DNA from: Commensalibacter papalotli
Lineage (GTDB): Bacteria; Pseudomonadota; Alphaproteobacteria; Acetobacterales; Acetobacteraceae
Assembly (NCBI RefSeq): GCF_947179115.1
Contig: NZ_CAMXCI010000001.1
Span: 868,001 to 932,000, forward strand
Direction: 5' to 3'
DNA: 64,000 nt
Part shown: in pieces, positions 55,503 to 64,000 of the stretch
Layout: every line of letters begins with the position of its first letter
Position numbering within the stretch: position 1 is the stretch's first letter
Made by a program: the position numbers and the translations under genes
The notes under the pieces: model-generated
Databases searched by the model: none
What the model was told of the DNA's origin: nothing
What the model saw: the letters and a program-made list of their open reading frames with translations, nothing else

Positions 55503-56420
55503 ATGACTTCCCCCTCTTCTACAAAATATAACGCTGAAACCCTTCGTAATTCTTTGATCCAACGTGCCAAAGAACTTGAAACAACATTAGATAAAATGCT
55601 TCCACGCATGAAAAGTGGCGAAGCTAATTTAATGGAAGCCATGCGTTATGCAGTACTTGGTGGTGGAAAACGCCTCAGAGGGTATCTGGTAACCGAAGTT
55701 GCATCTTTATTTGATTATCCTTTATCAAAAGCACTTTACGTTGGTGCTTCTGTAGAGATGTTACATGCTTATTCATTAATCCATGACGACTTACCTGCCA
55801 TGGATGACGACGACTTGCGTCGTGGGAAACCCTCTACTCATATTAAATATGGTGAAGCCATTGCGATTTTGGCGGGTGATGCTTTGCAAACCAAAGCTTT
55901 TGAATTAATTGCTATGGAAGAAGCACATGAAGATGCAATGGTGCGTATTCAACTTGTTCAAGCATTAGCAGAGGCCAGTGGGTCAAGAGGGATGGTCGGT
56001 GGGCAAGTAATCGACATGGAGGGTGAAAATTCGCATTTAACCCTTCCAGAAGTTCTTAATTTACATGCTATGAAAACTGGACGTTTAATTTGTTACTCTG
56101 CTGAAGCAGGTGCAATCCTTGGCAATGCGACGCCTGATCTTCATAATCATATTATCAGCTATGGCAGAGATCTTGGAACGGCCTTCCAAATTGCTGATGA
56201 TGTTTTAGATGCCACAGCTAGTGCAGAAGAATTAGGTAAAACGGCAGGTAAAGATGGTGCTGCTGGTAAATCCACCTTTGTTTCTTTGCTAGGAATTGAA
56301 GATGCTAGAAAAGAAGCTGATCGTTTAGTGGCAAAAGCTATTCGCCATCTTGAACCCTTTGGAGATACAGCAGACAACCTTCGTGCATTAGCGGAATATG
56401 TTGTTTATCGTAAAAACTAA
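55503..56420 (+). CDS. ispA: farnesyl diphosphate synthase (geranyltranstransferase)
   Basis: 305 residues from ATG 55503; an in-frame TTG at 55485 is less likely. Trans-prenyltransferase with the first aspartate-rich motif Asp95-Asp96-x4-Asp101 and the second Asp232-Asp233-x2-Asp236 (DDVLD). It makes farnesyl diphosphate from IPP and DMAPP for quinones, undecaprenyl phosphate and hopanoids. In many alphaproteobacteria dxs follows ispA; here tlyA does. Confidence 0.94.
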   Translation: MTSPSSTKYNAETLRNSLIQRAKELETTLDKMLPRMKSGEANLMEAMRYAVLGGGKRLRGYLVTEVASLFDYPLSKALYVGASVEMLHAYSLIHDDLPAMDDDDLRRGKPSTHIKYGEAIAILAGDALQTKAFELIAMEEAHEDAMVRIQLVQALAEASGSRGMVGGQVIDMEGENSHLTLPEVLNLHAMKTGRLICYSAEAGAILGNATPDLHNHIISYGRDLGTAFQIADDVLDATASAEELGKTAGKDGAAGKSTFVSLLGIEDARKEADRLVAKAIRHLEPFGDTADNLRALAEYVVYRKN

Positions 56421-56458
56421 CTCTCCCTTGTATTTTAATTGTAAAGAGCTTCGTACAT

Positions 56459-57199
56459 ATGGCGGCTAAAAAACGTATTGATATTTTACTAGTCGAAAGA
56501 GGGCTAGTAGAAAGCCGTACCAAAGCCCAAGCTCTTATTATGGCTGGCCTTGTTTTCAGCAAAGAACAGCGCGTCAATAAAGCTGGGGATATGATTAGAG
56601 AAGATGTTGAGCTGAATGTTAAACAACAACCTCACCCTTGGGTTTCTCGTGGTGGGGTCAAGCTCAATCATGCATTATCTTCTTTTAATTTATCTCCTAA
56701 GGGTCTCAACTGTTTAGATATTGGTGCTTCGACAGGAGGGTTCACCGATGTGCTATTAACTAATGAGGCCAACAAAGTTTATGCTATTGATGTAGGACAC
56801 GGTCAACTCGCTTGGAAGATCCGAAATGATGCACGGGTCGTCGTACATGAAAAATGCAACGCACGTTATTTAACAACAGATATTGTACCAGACCCTATTC
56901 AAGTGGTGGTCTGTGACGCTAGTTTTATTAGCCTAAAAACTGTGTTACCTGCACCCCTATCTTTATGCCAGTCTGGTGGATGGGCAGTTGCGCTTATCAA
57001 ACCACAATTTGAAGCTGGGCGTGAACATGTTGGATCGAAAGGGGTTGTTCGCGATCCTGTCATTCATGAAAAAGTCTGCCAAGAAATTAAAATATGGTGG
57101 GAATCTCTTGAAGATTGGGAAATACTTGGAATTGAGACCAGTCCAATTACAGGACCGGAAGGGAATGTAGAATTCCTAATTGCAGCTAAAAAATTATAA
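56459..57199 (+). CDS. tlyA: TlyA-family rRNA 2'-O-methyltransferase / hemolysin A-like
   Basis: 246 residues. An N-terminal S4 RNA-binding domain (about 5-65) precedes a Rossmann methyltransferase. SAM-binding motif I is LDIGASTGGFTDVLL near 85-100, and the KPQFEAG and VEFLIAAK segments are typical. In mycobacteria TlyA methylates 16S and 23S rRNA; shorter proteins like this one act at least on the 50S subunit. Thirty-eight bases separate it from ispA. Confidence 0.92.
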   Translation: MAAKKRIDILLVERGLVESRTKAQALIMAGLVFSKEQRVNKAGDMIREDVELNVKQQPHPWVSRGGVKLNHALSSFNLSPKGLNCLDIGASTGGFTDVLLTNEANKVYAIDVGHGQLAWKIRNDARVVVHEKCNARYLTTDIVPDPIQVVVCDASFISLKTVLPAPLSLCQSGGWAVALIKPQFEAGREHVGSKGVVRDPVIHEKVCQEIKIWWESLEDWEILGIETSPITGPEGNVEFLIAAKKL

Positions 57200-57217
57200 A
57201 CGATTAACGAGGTTAAT

Positions 57218-58216
57218 ATGACGAACCATAGTGTTTCTATACTTCCATTAAAAATCGATCATTATACCTTGCGCCTTATTCAAACTGAGGATATAAACGC
57301 GCTGCATCCATTGATTAATGACTGGAATGTCGTCAGGATGTTAAGCCAAGTTCCTTTTCCATATCCAAAGCCTTTACTTGAGAAATGGATTGATTCTATC
57401 ATTCAAGAGATTCACACTGGCGCTTCTTATCATTTCTCTATCATTGATGATACTAATGATCAAATTGTTGGTTGTATTGGCCTGCGTGTGGATAGCAAAG
57501 ACCAACTTGGTAAAATCGGTTATTGGATCGCTCATAAATACTGGGGGAATAAAATTGCTAGCCGAGCCCTTCAGCGTATCAGCACTTGGGCTTTGGCAAA
57601 TCTTAACATAAATTACATTCGAGCTACGGCTGCTGATGATAACTTAGCCTCTATTTCTGTTTTGAAAAAATGTGGATATCAGTCTTTTGGCAAAGGAAAA
57701 GAAAAGTTTTTAGCTCGCGCTGCAGAACAACCCGTATCCTATTTTTTGCTGAAACGTGAAGATATCTGCCCTGGAAAATCTCCAGTTTCCTTAAACCCAT
57801 CATCCTCAATACCCAAAAAAATCTTATTAGTCGTTGCAGGAGCACTCATTGATATTGATGGCCGTTTATTACTGGCTCGTAGGCCAGAAGGAAAATCTAT
57901 GGCAGGAATGTGGGAATTCCCAGGGGGGAAAATTGAGCCTGGTGAAACACCAGAGGCTGCTTTAGTTAGAGAATTAAAAGAAGAAATTAATGTTGATGTT
58001 TCCCAAAGCTGCCTAGCCCCATTTACCTTTGCTTCTTATGAATATACAGATTTCCATTTACTCATGCCTTTATATGTCTGTCATAAATGGAAAAACCTGC
58101 CAGAACCCAGAGAGAATCAGCAGCTGGCATGGGTCCCCGCTGATGAGTTAGATAATTACCTAGTTATGGAGGCAGATAAACCTTTTATTCCATTACTCAA
58201 AGACCTATTATTTTAA
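57218..58216 (+). CDS. GNAT acetyltransferase / Nudix (MutT-like) fusion protein
   Basis: 332 residues in two domains. About 1-185 is a RimJ/RimL-type GNAT domain with IGYWIAHKYWGNKIASRALQ as the acetyl-CoA-binding region. About 200-332 is a Nudix hydrolase. Its box runs G237-x5-E243-x7-R251-E252-L253-x-E255-E256-x-N258-V259, so Asn258 replaces the usual glycine. MutT-like Nudix enzymes remove oxidised nucleotides. AGGTTAAT precedes the start and it follows tlyA by 18 bases. Both domains look complete. Confidence 0.9.
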   Translation: MTNHSVSILPLKIDHYTLRLIQTEDINALHPLINDWNVVRMLSQVPFPYPKPLLEKWIDSIIQEIHTGASYHFSIIDDTNDQIVGCIGLRVDSKDQLGKIGYWIAHKYWGNKIASRALQRISTWALANLNINYIRATAADDNLASISVLKKCGYQSFGKGKEKFLARAAEQPVSYFLLKREDICPGKSPVSLNPSSSIPKKILLVVAGALIDIDGRLLLARRPEGKSMAGMWEFPGGKIEPGETPEAALVRELKEEINVDVSQSCLAPFTFASYEYTDFHLLMPLYVCHKWKNLPEPRENQQLAWVPADELDNYLVMEADKPFIPLLKDLLF

Positions 58217-59119
58217 AATCGACATTTCTGGAATTTGAAATAAATTTTGAGGTTTACCTGGTGTAGAAACCTTAAAAGAAAATAATCCTCCTGCTAATGG
58301 ATAAAGCTGTTTGTCGGCTTCAGTCATTCCTTTGGTCGCTGTTGTTACATAGGCAGTTTTGTAATCATCTCCTCCAAAAGCAATTTTAGTAATATTTAAA
58401 CTGGGAATTGGAATTGTTTGCACCAATTCTGCGTCAACAGAATAAACACTAATTTGGTGTCCACCAAACAAGCAAATCCAGAGATGATTTGCCATATCAA
58501 CGGCCATTCCATCTGGATATCCTTTATCCATTTTTAAAAATTTTTCTTTGTTTGTAATTTTTCCAGAATCTTGCCAATCAAAACGATAAACGATCTGCTC
58601 ATTTGAGTGATTATGGTATAATTTATGCTGTTCTTCTATGATCAAAGGACCGTTTGTAACTGTATAATGACTATCCTGAGGAACCGCGCAGATCTTGCCA
58701 TCTTTTTGAAAATCTAATAAATAAAGCGAACCAAAAGGATGTTGCTCTTGTTTATCCATTGTACCAAACCACAAGCGTCCCAAAGAATCTATATAGCCAT
58801 CATTCAATCGGTTACCTTCTTGGGACTCTTGCATGACAAACCACTGAGTAAATTTTCCTTGAGCTGGATCAAACCAATATAATCCATCCTCCATTCCGCA
58901 AAGTAAAAGATGCCCTGTTGTTGGAAAGATAAAAGTTGGTTGTTTTGGAGCATTCCAGATCGTTTTCGTCTGAGTTTGAAGATGATATTTATAAATTTTC
59001 TTTTCTAAGATATTTACAAAATAAACACTTTGTTCTCGTTCTACCCAAACTACCCCTTCCCCAAGTAACGTTTTGGCATCCCACAAACAAACTGGCTCGA
59101 AAAATTTTGTATGTATCAT
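58208..59119 (-). CDS. SMP-30/gluconolactonase-family protein
   Basis: 303 residues from ATG 59119, with AAGGA upstream; an in-frame TTG at 59149 is less likely. Six-bladed beta-propeller with the family segments GEGVVW near 24, NDGYIDSLGRLWFGTMD near 105 and YPDGMAVD near 195, which hold the metal-binding residues. Members hydrolyse sugar lactones such as gluconolactone. Its end overlaps the convergent GNAT-Nudix gene by nine bases. Confidence 0.88.
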   Translation of the reverse strand: MIHTKFFEPVCLWDAKTLLGEGVVWVEREQSVYFVNILEKKIYKYHLQTQTKTIWNAPKQPTFIFPTTGHLLLCGMEDGLYWFDPAQGKFTQWFVMQESQEGNRLNDGYIDSLGRLWFGTMDKQEQHPFGSLYLLDFQKDGKICAVPQDSHYTVTNGPLIIEEQHKLYHNHSNEQIVYRFDWQDSGKITNKEKFLKMDKGYPDGMAVDMANHLWICLFGGHQISVYSVDAELVQTIPIPSLNITKIAFGGDDYKTAYVTTATKGMTEADKQLYPLAGGLFSFKVSTPGKPQNLFQIPEMSILK

Positions 59120-59201
59120 TCTTAATCCTTCGCTTATACTATAAAGCAACTGCTATTTGATCTTAGATCATTTTATATTTTTATGTCACAGGAAAGTTTC
59201 A

Positions 59202-59954
59202 ATGAATCCTACAGCCGCAATTATTATTATTGGTAATGAGATTTTATCGGGGCGCACGCAAGATATTAATATTAATTATATTGCAAAAAGTCTGGCAATT
59301 TCAGGAATTAAACTCAAGGAAGCCAGAGTTATTCCCGATGATCCAAAAGTCATTATTAACACTGTTAATGAAATCAAAGCAGCTGTTGATTATGTCTTTA
59401 CCACAGGAGGAATTGGCCCAACACATGACGATATTACCTCTGATTGTATCGCAGAAGCTTTTGGTGTTCCCAATCAAATTCACCCAGAATCTTTTAAATT
59501 GTTAGAAGACTATATCGGCAAAGAAAACTTTAACGAAGCTCGTCAACGTATGGCTCATTTACCTTTAGGTGCTAAACCAATCCCTAATACCATTTCTGTT
59601 GCACCTGGATATGTAATTGGTAATGTATATGTGATGGCTGGGGTTCCACAAATCATGCAGTCCATGCTGGATAGCATTATTCCTACTTTACGTCATGGAC
59701 CACCTATCATTTCGAAAACATGGTACGCATATCATGCTTCTGAAGGTAAAGTTGCTGCTGATTTAAATGAAATTCAAAATAAATTTCCACAAACAGATAT
59801 TGGATCTTATCCATTCTATCTAAATGAAAAACAAAATGGTGTTGCCTTAGTGACCAAAGGTCAAGATCAACAAGCAGTTGAGCAAGCCGCCAGTGAGGTT
59901 TATAATCTGTTGGTCAAGATGGGGTATCAACCTATAGAAGGTGAACCCCATTAA
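59202..59954 (+). CDS. CinA-like molybdopterin-binding domain protein
   Basis: 250 residues from ATG 59202, which has AGGAAAG upstream; the frame opens at 59157. The MoaB/MogA-like fold is shown by GNEILSGRTQDIN near 11 and TTGGIGPTHDDIT near 67. The C-terminal nicotinamide-nucleotide amidase domain of full CinA is absent, so the enzymatic role may be the NMN/ADP-ribose branch or another activity. It ends five bases from accA, which is convergent. Confidence 0.88.
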   Translation: MNPTAAIIIIGNEILSGRTQDININYIAKSLAISGIKLKEARVIPDDPKVIINTVNEIKAAVDYVFTTGGIGPTHDDITSDCIAEAFGVPNQIHPESFKLLEDYIGKENFNEARQRMAHLPLGAKPIPNTISVAPGYVIGNVYVMAGVPQIMQSMLDSIIPTLRHGPPIISKTWYAYHASEGKVAADLNEIQNKFPQTDIGSYPFYLNEKQNGVALVTKGQDQQAVEQAASEVYNLLVKMGYQPIEGEPH

Positions 59955-59959
59955 ATAAT

Positions 59960-60919
59960 TTACTCTGCTTCTTGGCGACCCATCGCCAAGAACTTGTCTC
60001 TTCTCTGAGCTTGTAAAACTTGTTTAGGGATATCTTTTAATTGATCCAAAGCTTCTTGAATTGCTTTCTTTACTGATTCGATCGCAATTTGAGGGTCGCG
60101 TTGTGCTCCACCCATAGGTTCAGGAATAATTTGATCAATTAACTTTAATCTCAACAAATCTTGAGCTGTCAAACATAATGCCCCAGCAGCTTGTGCAGCC
60201 TGAGATGCATCACGCCATAAAATAGAAGAGCACGCTTCTGGTGAAATTACAGAATAAATTGAATGTTCTAACATTAAAATTTTATCTGCCGTTGCCAGTG
60301 CAATTGCACCACCAGAGCCACCCTCGCCAATAATCACAGCGATAATTGATACAGAAGTGCGCAAACAAGTCTGAATAGACTTCGCAATAGCTTCTGCTTG
60401 CCCTCTTTCCTCTGCATCGATCCCTGGCCAAGCACCTGGAGTATCCACTAAGGTAATTACAGGAACATCAAAATGACTAGCCAAACGCATCAAGCGTTGT
60501 GCTTTGCGATATCCTTCAGGACGAGCCATTCCAAAATTATGTTGTAAACGTGTATCCAGATCTGAACCACGTTCAATCCCAATGACCACAACGGTTTGCC
60601 CATTAAAGCGTCCAATTCCACCAATTATGGCGTGATCTTCTGCAAATAATCGATCCCCAGCCAGAGGTGTAAAATCCTCGATAAAAGCTTGGATATAATT
60701 CAAAGCATGAGGACGCTGTGCATGACGAGCAACTTGAACTTTTTGCCAAGGGGTAAGCTTGGCATATAAAGCAATAAGTTGCTTATCTGCTTTTTCGATA
60801 AGTTGCTTTAATTCTTCTGAGATATTTACATCATCAGAGGAGTCTTCAACACGCTGTAACTCGAAAATCTTTGTTTCAAGTTCAGCAACTGATTTTTCAA
60901 AATCTAAAAATTGACGCAT
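59960..60919 (-). CDS. accA: acetyl-CoA carboxylase carboxyltransferase subunit alpha
   Basis: 319 residues from ATG 60919, the same length as E. coli AccA and aligned to its FLDFE opening; TTG 60931 and ATG 60925 are in frame. With AccD it moves CO2 from biotin to acetyl-CoA, the first step of fatty acid synthesis. The DTPGAWPGIDAEERGQ segment and GEGGSGGA (near 205) are typical. It lies next to xerD, as in many alphaproteobacteria. Confidence 0.95.
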   Translation of the reverse strand: MRQFLDFEKSVAELETKIFELQRVEDSSDDVNISEELKQLIEKADKQLIALYAKLTPWQKVQVARHAQRPHALNYIQAFIEDFTPLAGDRLFAEDHAIIGGIGRFNGQTVVVIGIERGSDLDTRLQHNFGMARPEGYRKAQRLMRLASHFDVPVITLVDTPGAWPGIDAEERGQAEAIAKSIQTCLRTSVSIIAVIIGEGGSGGAIALATADKILMLEHSIYSVISPEACSSILWRDASQAAQAAGALCLTAQDLLRLKLIDQIIPEPMGGAQRDPQIAIESVKKAIQEALDQLKDIPKQVLQAQRRDKFLAMGRQEAE

Positions 60920-61002
60920 AATCATCCGCAAATATCACAAATAAATAAAATTCTATAGCTTCTTTACCAGAAAATCTATCATTTTATCTTTAGTGATGAT
61001 TT

Positions 61003-61914
61003 CTAATCGCACTTCTTTTTAATTTCACATGATAAAGGATGATGATTTAGAACAGTTTTTTGCAAATGTTCGGTTTGAACATGTGTGTAAATTTGTGTTG
61101 TAGAAATATCTTCATGTCCCAACATCATTTGTAAAGAGCGTAAATCTGCCCCGTGCGCTAAAAGATGAGTTGCAAAAGAATGACGTAATACATGAGGAGA
61201 AACTCGTTGTGGATCTATATCTGCCTGCAAAGCGACTTGATATAAAATTTTATCAAAACCTTGCCGAGTAAGATTTTTTAACGGGTTTCGGCCAGGAAAC
61301 AAAAAGATACTTTGTAAATAATGGTCATTTTTCTTTAAATCAATCGCGGCATTGATTGCCGAATCGGAAACAGGAATCAATCGTTCTTTGCCGCCTTTAC
61401 CATAGATTCGTAAAATTTTTATATCTGATTGGATTTGATCTTTACGTAATTTAAGCAATTCAGAGATTCGTAATCCTGAACTATACAAAATTTCTAGTGC
61501 GGCTTTGGCAACCAATCCTCTTCGGTAATCTTCCAAAAGATCACAAGCATCCAACAAAAGACCAACTTCAAGCTCTGTTAAATATTTAGGCAATGTCTGT
61601 GGCAAATAAGGATTTTGTAATAAATAGGATGGATCATCTTGCCTATTTCCTTCTTTGACTAAAAAACGATAGAATTGACGTAAGCAAGATAACCGCCGAG
61701 CTGCGGTACGTGCAGATTTTCCCTCTTTACCCATCCACTCAAAATAAGCTTGAATATTTTCCTTAGAGGCGGATTCTAGTTCTTCTTTATGATTTTGAAA
61801 TAAATAGGATCCAAAATCATATAAATCCGCCTGATAAGCTTGTAACGTATTTTTACTAGCCCCACGTTCTGCGGTTAGCATTTCAAGAAAAGACTCAAGA
61901 TACGCACTATTCAT
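61003..61914 (-). CDS. xerD: site-specific tyrosine recombinase XerD
   Basis: 303 residues. A SAM-like N-terminal core-binding domain (about 1-90) precedes the catalytic domain, which has Arg149, Lys173, His241, Arg244, His267 and the nucleophile Tyr276. It resolves chromosome dimers at dif with XerC. The length, full catalytic set and position upstream of accA favour XerD over XerC or a phage integrase. Confidence 0.9.
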   Translation of the reverse strand: MNSAYLESFLEMLTAERGASKNTLQAYQADLYDFGSYLFQNHKEELESASKENIQAYFEWMGKEGKSARTAARRLSCLRQFYRFLVKEGNRQDDPSYLLQNPYLPQTLPKYLTELEVGLLLDACDLLEDYRRGLVAKAALEILYSSGLRISELLKLRKDQIQSDIKILRIYGKGGKERLIPVSDSAINAAIDLKKNDHYLQSIFLFPGRNPLKNLTRQGFDKILYQVALQADIDPQRVSPHVLRHSFATHLLAHGADLRSLQMMLGHEDISTTQIYTHVQTEHLQKTVLNHHPLSCEIKKKCD

Positions 61915-61930
61915 TATAAATTAAACAAAC

Positions 61931-62461
61931 TTAACGTTGTGCTGGGGTTCCAGCAGCATTTCCAGGAACAGCGCCAGGTTGTGGCATTGCCGGAATAGGT
62001 TGTGGAGGATTAGCCGTTGGTTGTGCAGTGGTATTCCCTAAAACATTATTCGATTGAGGAATAATCAAAGGAACCGTTGATTGAGTATTAGGTTGAGGTT
62101 TCCCAGTTGCATTTCCTGTCACGTTACTTGGGGTATTAACAGGTTGTGATGGAGCCGTTGGTGCTTGTACGCCTTGGATTACAGGATTCCCAGTTGGTTG
62201 TCCGACATTGCCTGTTGTTGCATTTACAGGGGTAGCACCAGGTTGAGGCATTGCAGGAATAGGTTGTTGAACATTATTTGCAGTCGTGGGAAGCGCTGGA
62301 ATTGCTTGAGTTGGTGTTTGTTGTTGGAATTTAGACATTGGAATAACTTTATGCACTTCTTGAATTGGCATTTCAGGTCCCTTTAATCCAAAAAGTACAA
62401 TTACAACAACAAATACAAGCACAATAAAGCCAAGAAGAATAACAATAGGACGACGCATCAT
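61931..62461 (-). CDS. Pro/Gln/Asn-rich single-pass membrane protein
   Basis: 176 residues. AAGGAAAG precedes a double ATG at 62461. A hydrophobic helix at about 6-25 anchors the protein; the rest is low-complexity Pro, Gln, Asn, Thr and Ala, probably periplasmic. The segment QPIPAMPQPGA occurs twice (near 66 and 155). No fold or family is recognised. It starts the minus-strand run that continues with xerD 16 bases on. Confidence 0.7.
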   Translation of the reverse strand: MMRRPIVILLGFIVLVFVVVIVLFGLKGPEMPIQEVHKVIPMSKFQQQTPTQAIPALPTTANNVQQPIPAMPQPGATPVNATTGNVGQPTGNPVIQGVQAPTAPSQPVNTPSNVTGNATGKPQPNTQSTVPLIIPQSNNVLGNTTAQPTANPPQPIPAMPQPGAVPGNAAGTPAQR

Positions 62462-62644
62462 CTTTCCTTAAAAATTTTAAATCTATGATTTCTATAATTT
62501 AGCCGTTACAATACACTGTTTCCATACCATAACACATCAAGCTTTACGATAGGTTGTTTTAGGAAAACAAATCTAAGTTATACTGTTTCAATATTTTCTT
62601 TCAGTTCGTATATTTAAAACAAATCACAGTTTTTGGTAAATTTT

Positions 62645-64000
62645 ATGATAAACAAAGATATAAAAAAAAATGGCCCTATTATATTAATTGGTTTGATGGG
62701 CGCTGGTAAAACAACCATTGGAAAAAAACTGGCTCAATATCTTTCTATTCCTTTTATTGATTCCGATCATGAAATTGAAAAGACTGCTGGTTGTACCATC
62801 ACAGATATCTTTGAACAATATGGAGAAGCAGAATTTAGACGCGTTGAGCATGAAGTGATTCGCCGTTTAATCAAACAATCCTCTGTTGTCATTGCTACGG
62901 GTGGTGGGGCTTTTATGCATGCTAAAACTCGTCAACTGCTAAAAGAACAAGCAACAACTATTTGGCTTCATTGTAACGTTGATACGTTATTAGAACGCAT
63001 CTCTCATCATACCCATCGACCTTTATTAAATTCAAGTAATAAACGTGAAATATTATCAGATCTTATAACCACACGTTATCCTGTATATGCTGAAGCCGAC
63101 TATATAATCCCTTGTCATGACAATAAAATTGAAACGACCCTTACTCAGATTCTTTCGATTTTGGAACAAGCAAAAAAAATGCGCACATTACCTGTTACAC
63201 TATCTAATACTCAATATAATGTTCTAATTGGTCCCAATTTGCTTCAACAAGCAGGGACCTTACTAACGCCTCTCCTATCTCAGAAAAAAGTTTTTATTGT
63301 CGTAGATGAAAACGTTGCATCATTTCATTTGCAAACTTTAACCAACAGTTTAACTTTATCTCAAATAGAATATGAAACAATATTGATTCCTCCTGGGGAA
63401 AACACAAAATCTTTCAAATATTACGAACAAGTTGTCAACACCCTTTTAGAAAAGAATGTTGAAAGACAAACTCCAGTTATTGCGTTGGGTGGTGGTGTTA
63501 CAGGGGATCTAAGCGGGTTCGCTGCGGCAACTGTTTTAAGAGGCTTACCATTCATTCAAATTCCAACGACTTTATTATCACAAGTTGATTCTTCTGTAGG
63601 TGGTAAAACAGGTATTAATACCCCTACTGGTAAAAACCTACTTGGTGCTTTTTATCAGCCGCAAATTGTCATTGCTGATACTCATACTTTAAACACGCTT
63701 CCACAAAGAGAATTGTTGGCAGGTTATGCTGAAATCGTAAAAGCTGGCCTTATTGATGATATAGAACTGTTTGAATGGTGTGAAAATAACGGAGAAAAAA
63801 TTCTTTCGAAAGAATCTCACTATCTTGATGAGGCCGTTGAGCGAGCATGCGCTTTCAAAGCACGAATCATTAAAAATGATGAGTTTGAACAACATTCAAA
63901 GGGTAGAAATCTTTTAAATCTAGGGCATAGTTTAGGACATACATTAGAAGCAGAATTAGGTTATGATGGTCGTATTCTTCACGGCGAAGCTGTTGCTTTG
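62645..64000 (+). CDS. fused shikimate kinase / 3-dehydroquinate synthase (partial, runs off right edge)
   Basis: The frame is open for 452 codons from ATG 62645 and is cut by the window end. Residues 1 to about 175 are a complete AroK: Walker A GLMGAGKTT at 16-24, DSDHE near 39-43 and TGGGAF. After a short linker, the rest from about 180 is AroB, with the NAD-binding GGGVTGD and SSVGGKTGIN segments and the start of a metal-binding HGEAV motif. AroB performs step 2 and AroK step 5 of the shikimate pathway to chorismate. The C-terminal end of AroB is missing only because the window stops. Confidence 0.92.
   Translation, partial: MINKDIKKNGPIILIGLMGAGKTTIGKKLAQYLSIPFIDSDHEIEKTAGCTITDIFEQYGEAEFRRVEHEVIRRLIKQSSVVIATGGGAFMHAKTRQLLKEQATTIWLHCNVDTLLERISHHTHRPLLNSSNKREILSDLITTRYPVYAEADYIIPCHDNKIETTLTQILSILEQAKKMRTLPVTLSNTQYNVLIGPNLLQQAGTLLTPLLSQKKVFIVVDENVASFHLQTLTNSLTLSQIEYETILIPPGENTKSFKYYEQVVNTLLEKNVERQTPVIALGGGVTGDLSGFAAATVLRGLPFIQIPTTLLSQVDSSVGGKTGINTPTGKNLLGAFYQPQIVIADTHTLNTLPQRELLAGYAEIVKAGLIDDIELFEWCENNGEKILSKESHYLDEAVERACAFKARIIKNDEFEQHSKGRNLLNLGHSLGHTLEAELGYDGRILHGEAVAL

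Overview
The window is AT-rich bacterial chromosome packed with housekeeping genes. Several traits point to an alphaproteobacterium of the Acetobacteraceae, most likely a low-GC insect-gut relative such as Commensalibacter. They are a DUF3035 (BamF-type) lipoprotein, an RNase E ending in the alphaproteobacterial GWW motif, an xseB-ispA-tlyA run, an mreBCD-mrdA-rodA cluster, a GNAT-Nudix fusion and an AroK-AroB fusion. The genus is inferred from gene content and base composition, not from a marker gene. I see no rRNA, tRNA, CRISPR array, intact insertion sequence or prophage.

Layout. 0-3 kb: an S41 protease and an OmpA-type protein. 3-6.3 kb: cysK divergent from a cysteine-free Rrf2 regulator, then two unknown envelope proteins with similar basic tails. 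6.4-10.3 kb: parE and fumC. 10.3-20.7 kb, all on the minus strand: recX, a CHAP lipoprotein, tatA, ribF, ileS, lspA, bamF, mutL and a nuoM with no other complex I gene beside it. 20.8-26.5 kb, plus strand: argD-argF, an orphan protein, a class A acid phosphatase, hslO and a lipoprotein. 26.6-31.6 kb, minus strand: lutABC (L-lactate oxidation) and a DsbD/ScsB-like thiol transporter. 31.6-37.9 kb, plus strand: hrpB, a DegS/DegQ-like protease with an Ala-Pro hexanucleotide repeat, and two tandem outer-membrane barrel paralogues. 38.1-44.3 kb, minus strand: the rod-shape cluster mreB-mreC-mreD-mrdA-rodA plus a DUF3293 gene. 44.9-49.5 kb: a glycine-zipper lipoprotein, a Tat-type amidase and rne. 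49.6-51.1 kb: an NsrR-like regulator and the window's only clearly decayed stretch, which holds a SUKH (SMI1/KNR4) immunity-type pseudogene. 51.1-58.2 kb, plus strand: aspS, an amino-acid permease preceded by a foldable leader, a TusA-family protein, xseB-ispA-tlyA and the GNAT-Nudix fusion. 58.2-64 kb: an SMP-30 protein, a CinA-type domain protein, accA, xerD, a Pro-rich membrane protein, and the start of the AroK-AroB fusion, which runs off the right edge.

Cell-envelope biology dominates: rod morphogenesis, peptidoglycan hydrolysis, lipoprotein maturation, barrel assembly, periplasmic proteolysis, thiol redox and Tat export. No clearly new multi-gene system stands out. The best leads are the decayed SUKH locus, the structured leader before the permease, the isolated nuoM, the cysK/Rrf2 pair, the NsrR-like protein with unusual cysteine spacing and the two domain fusions.
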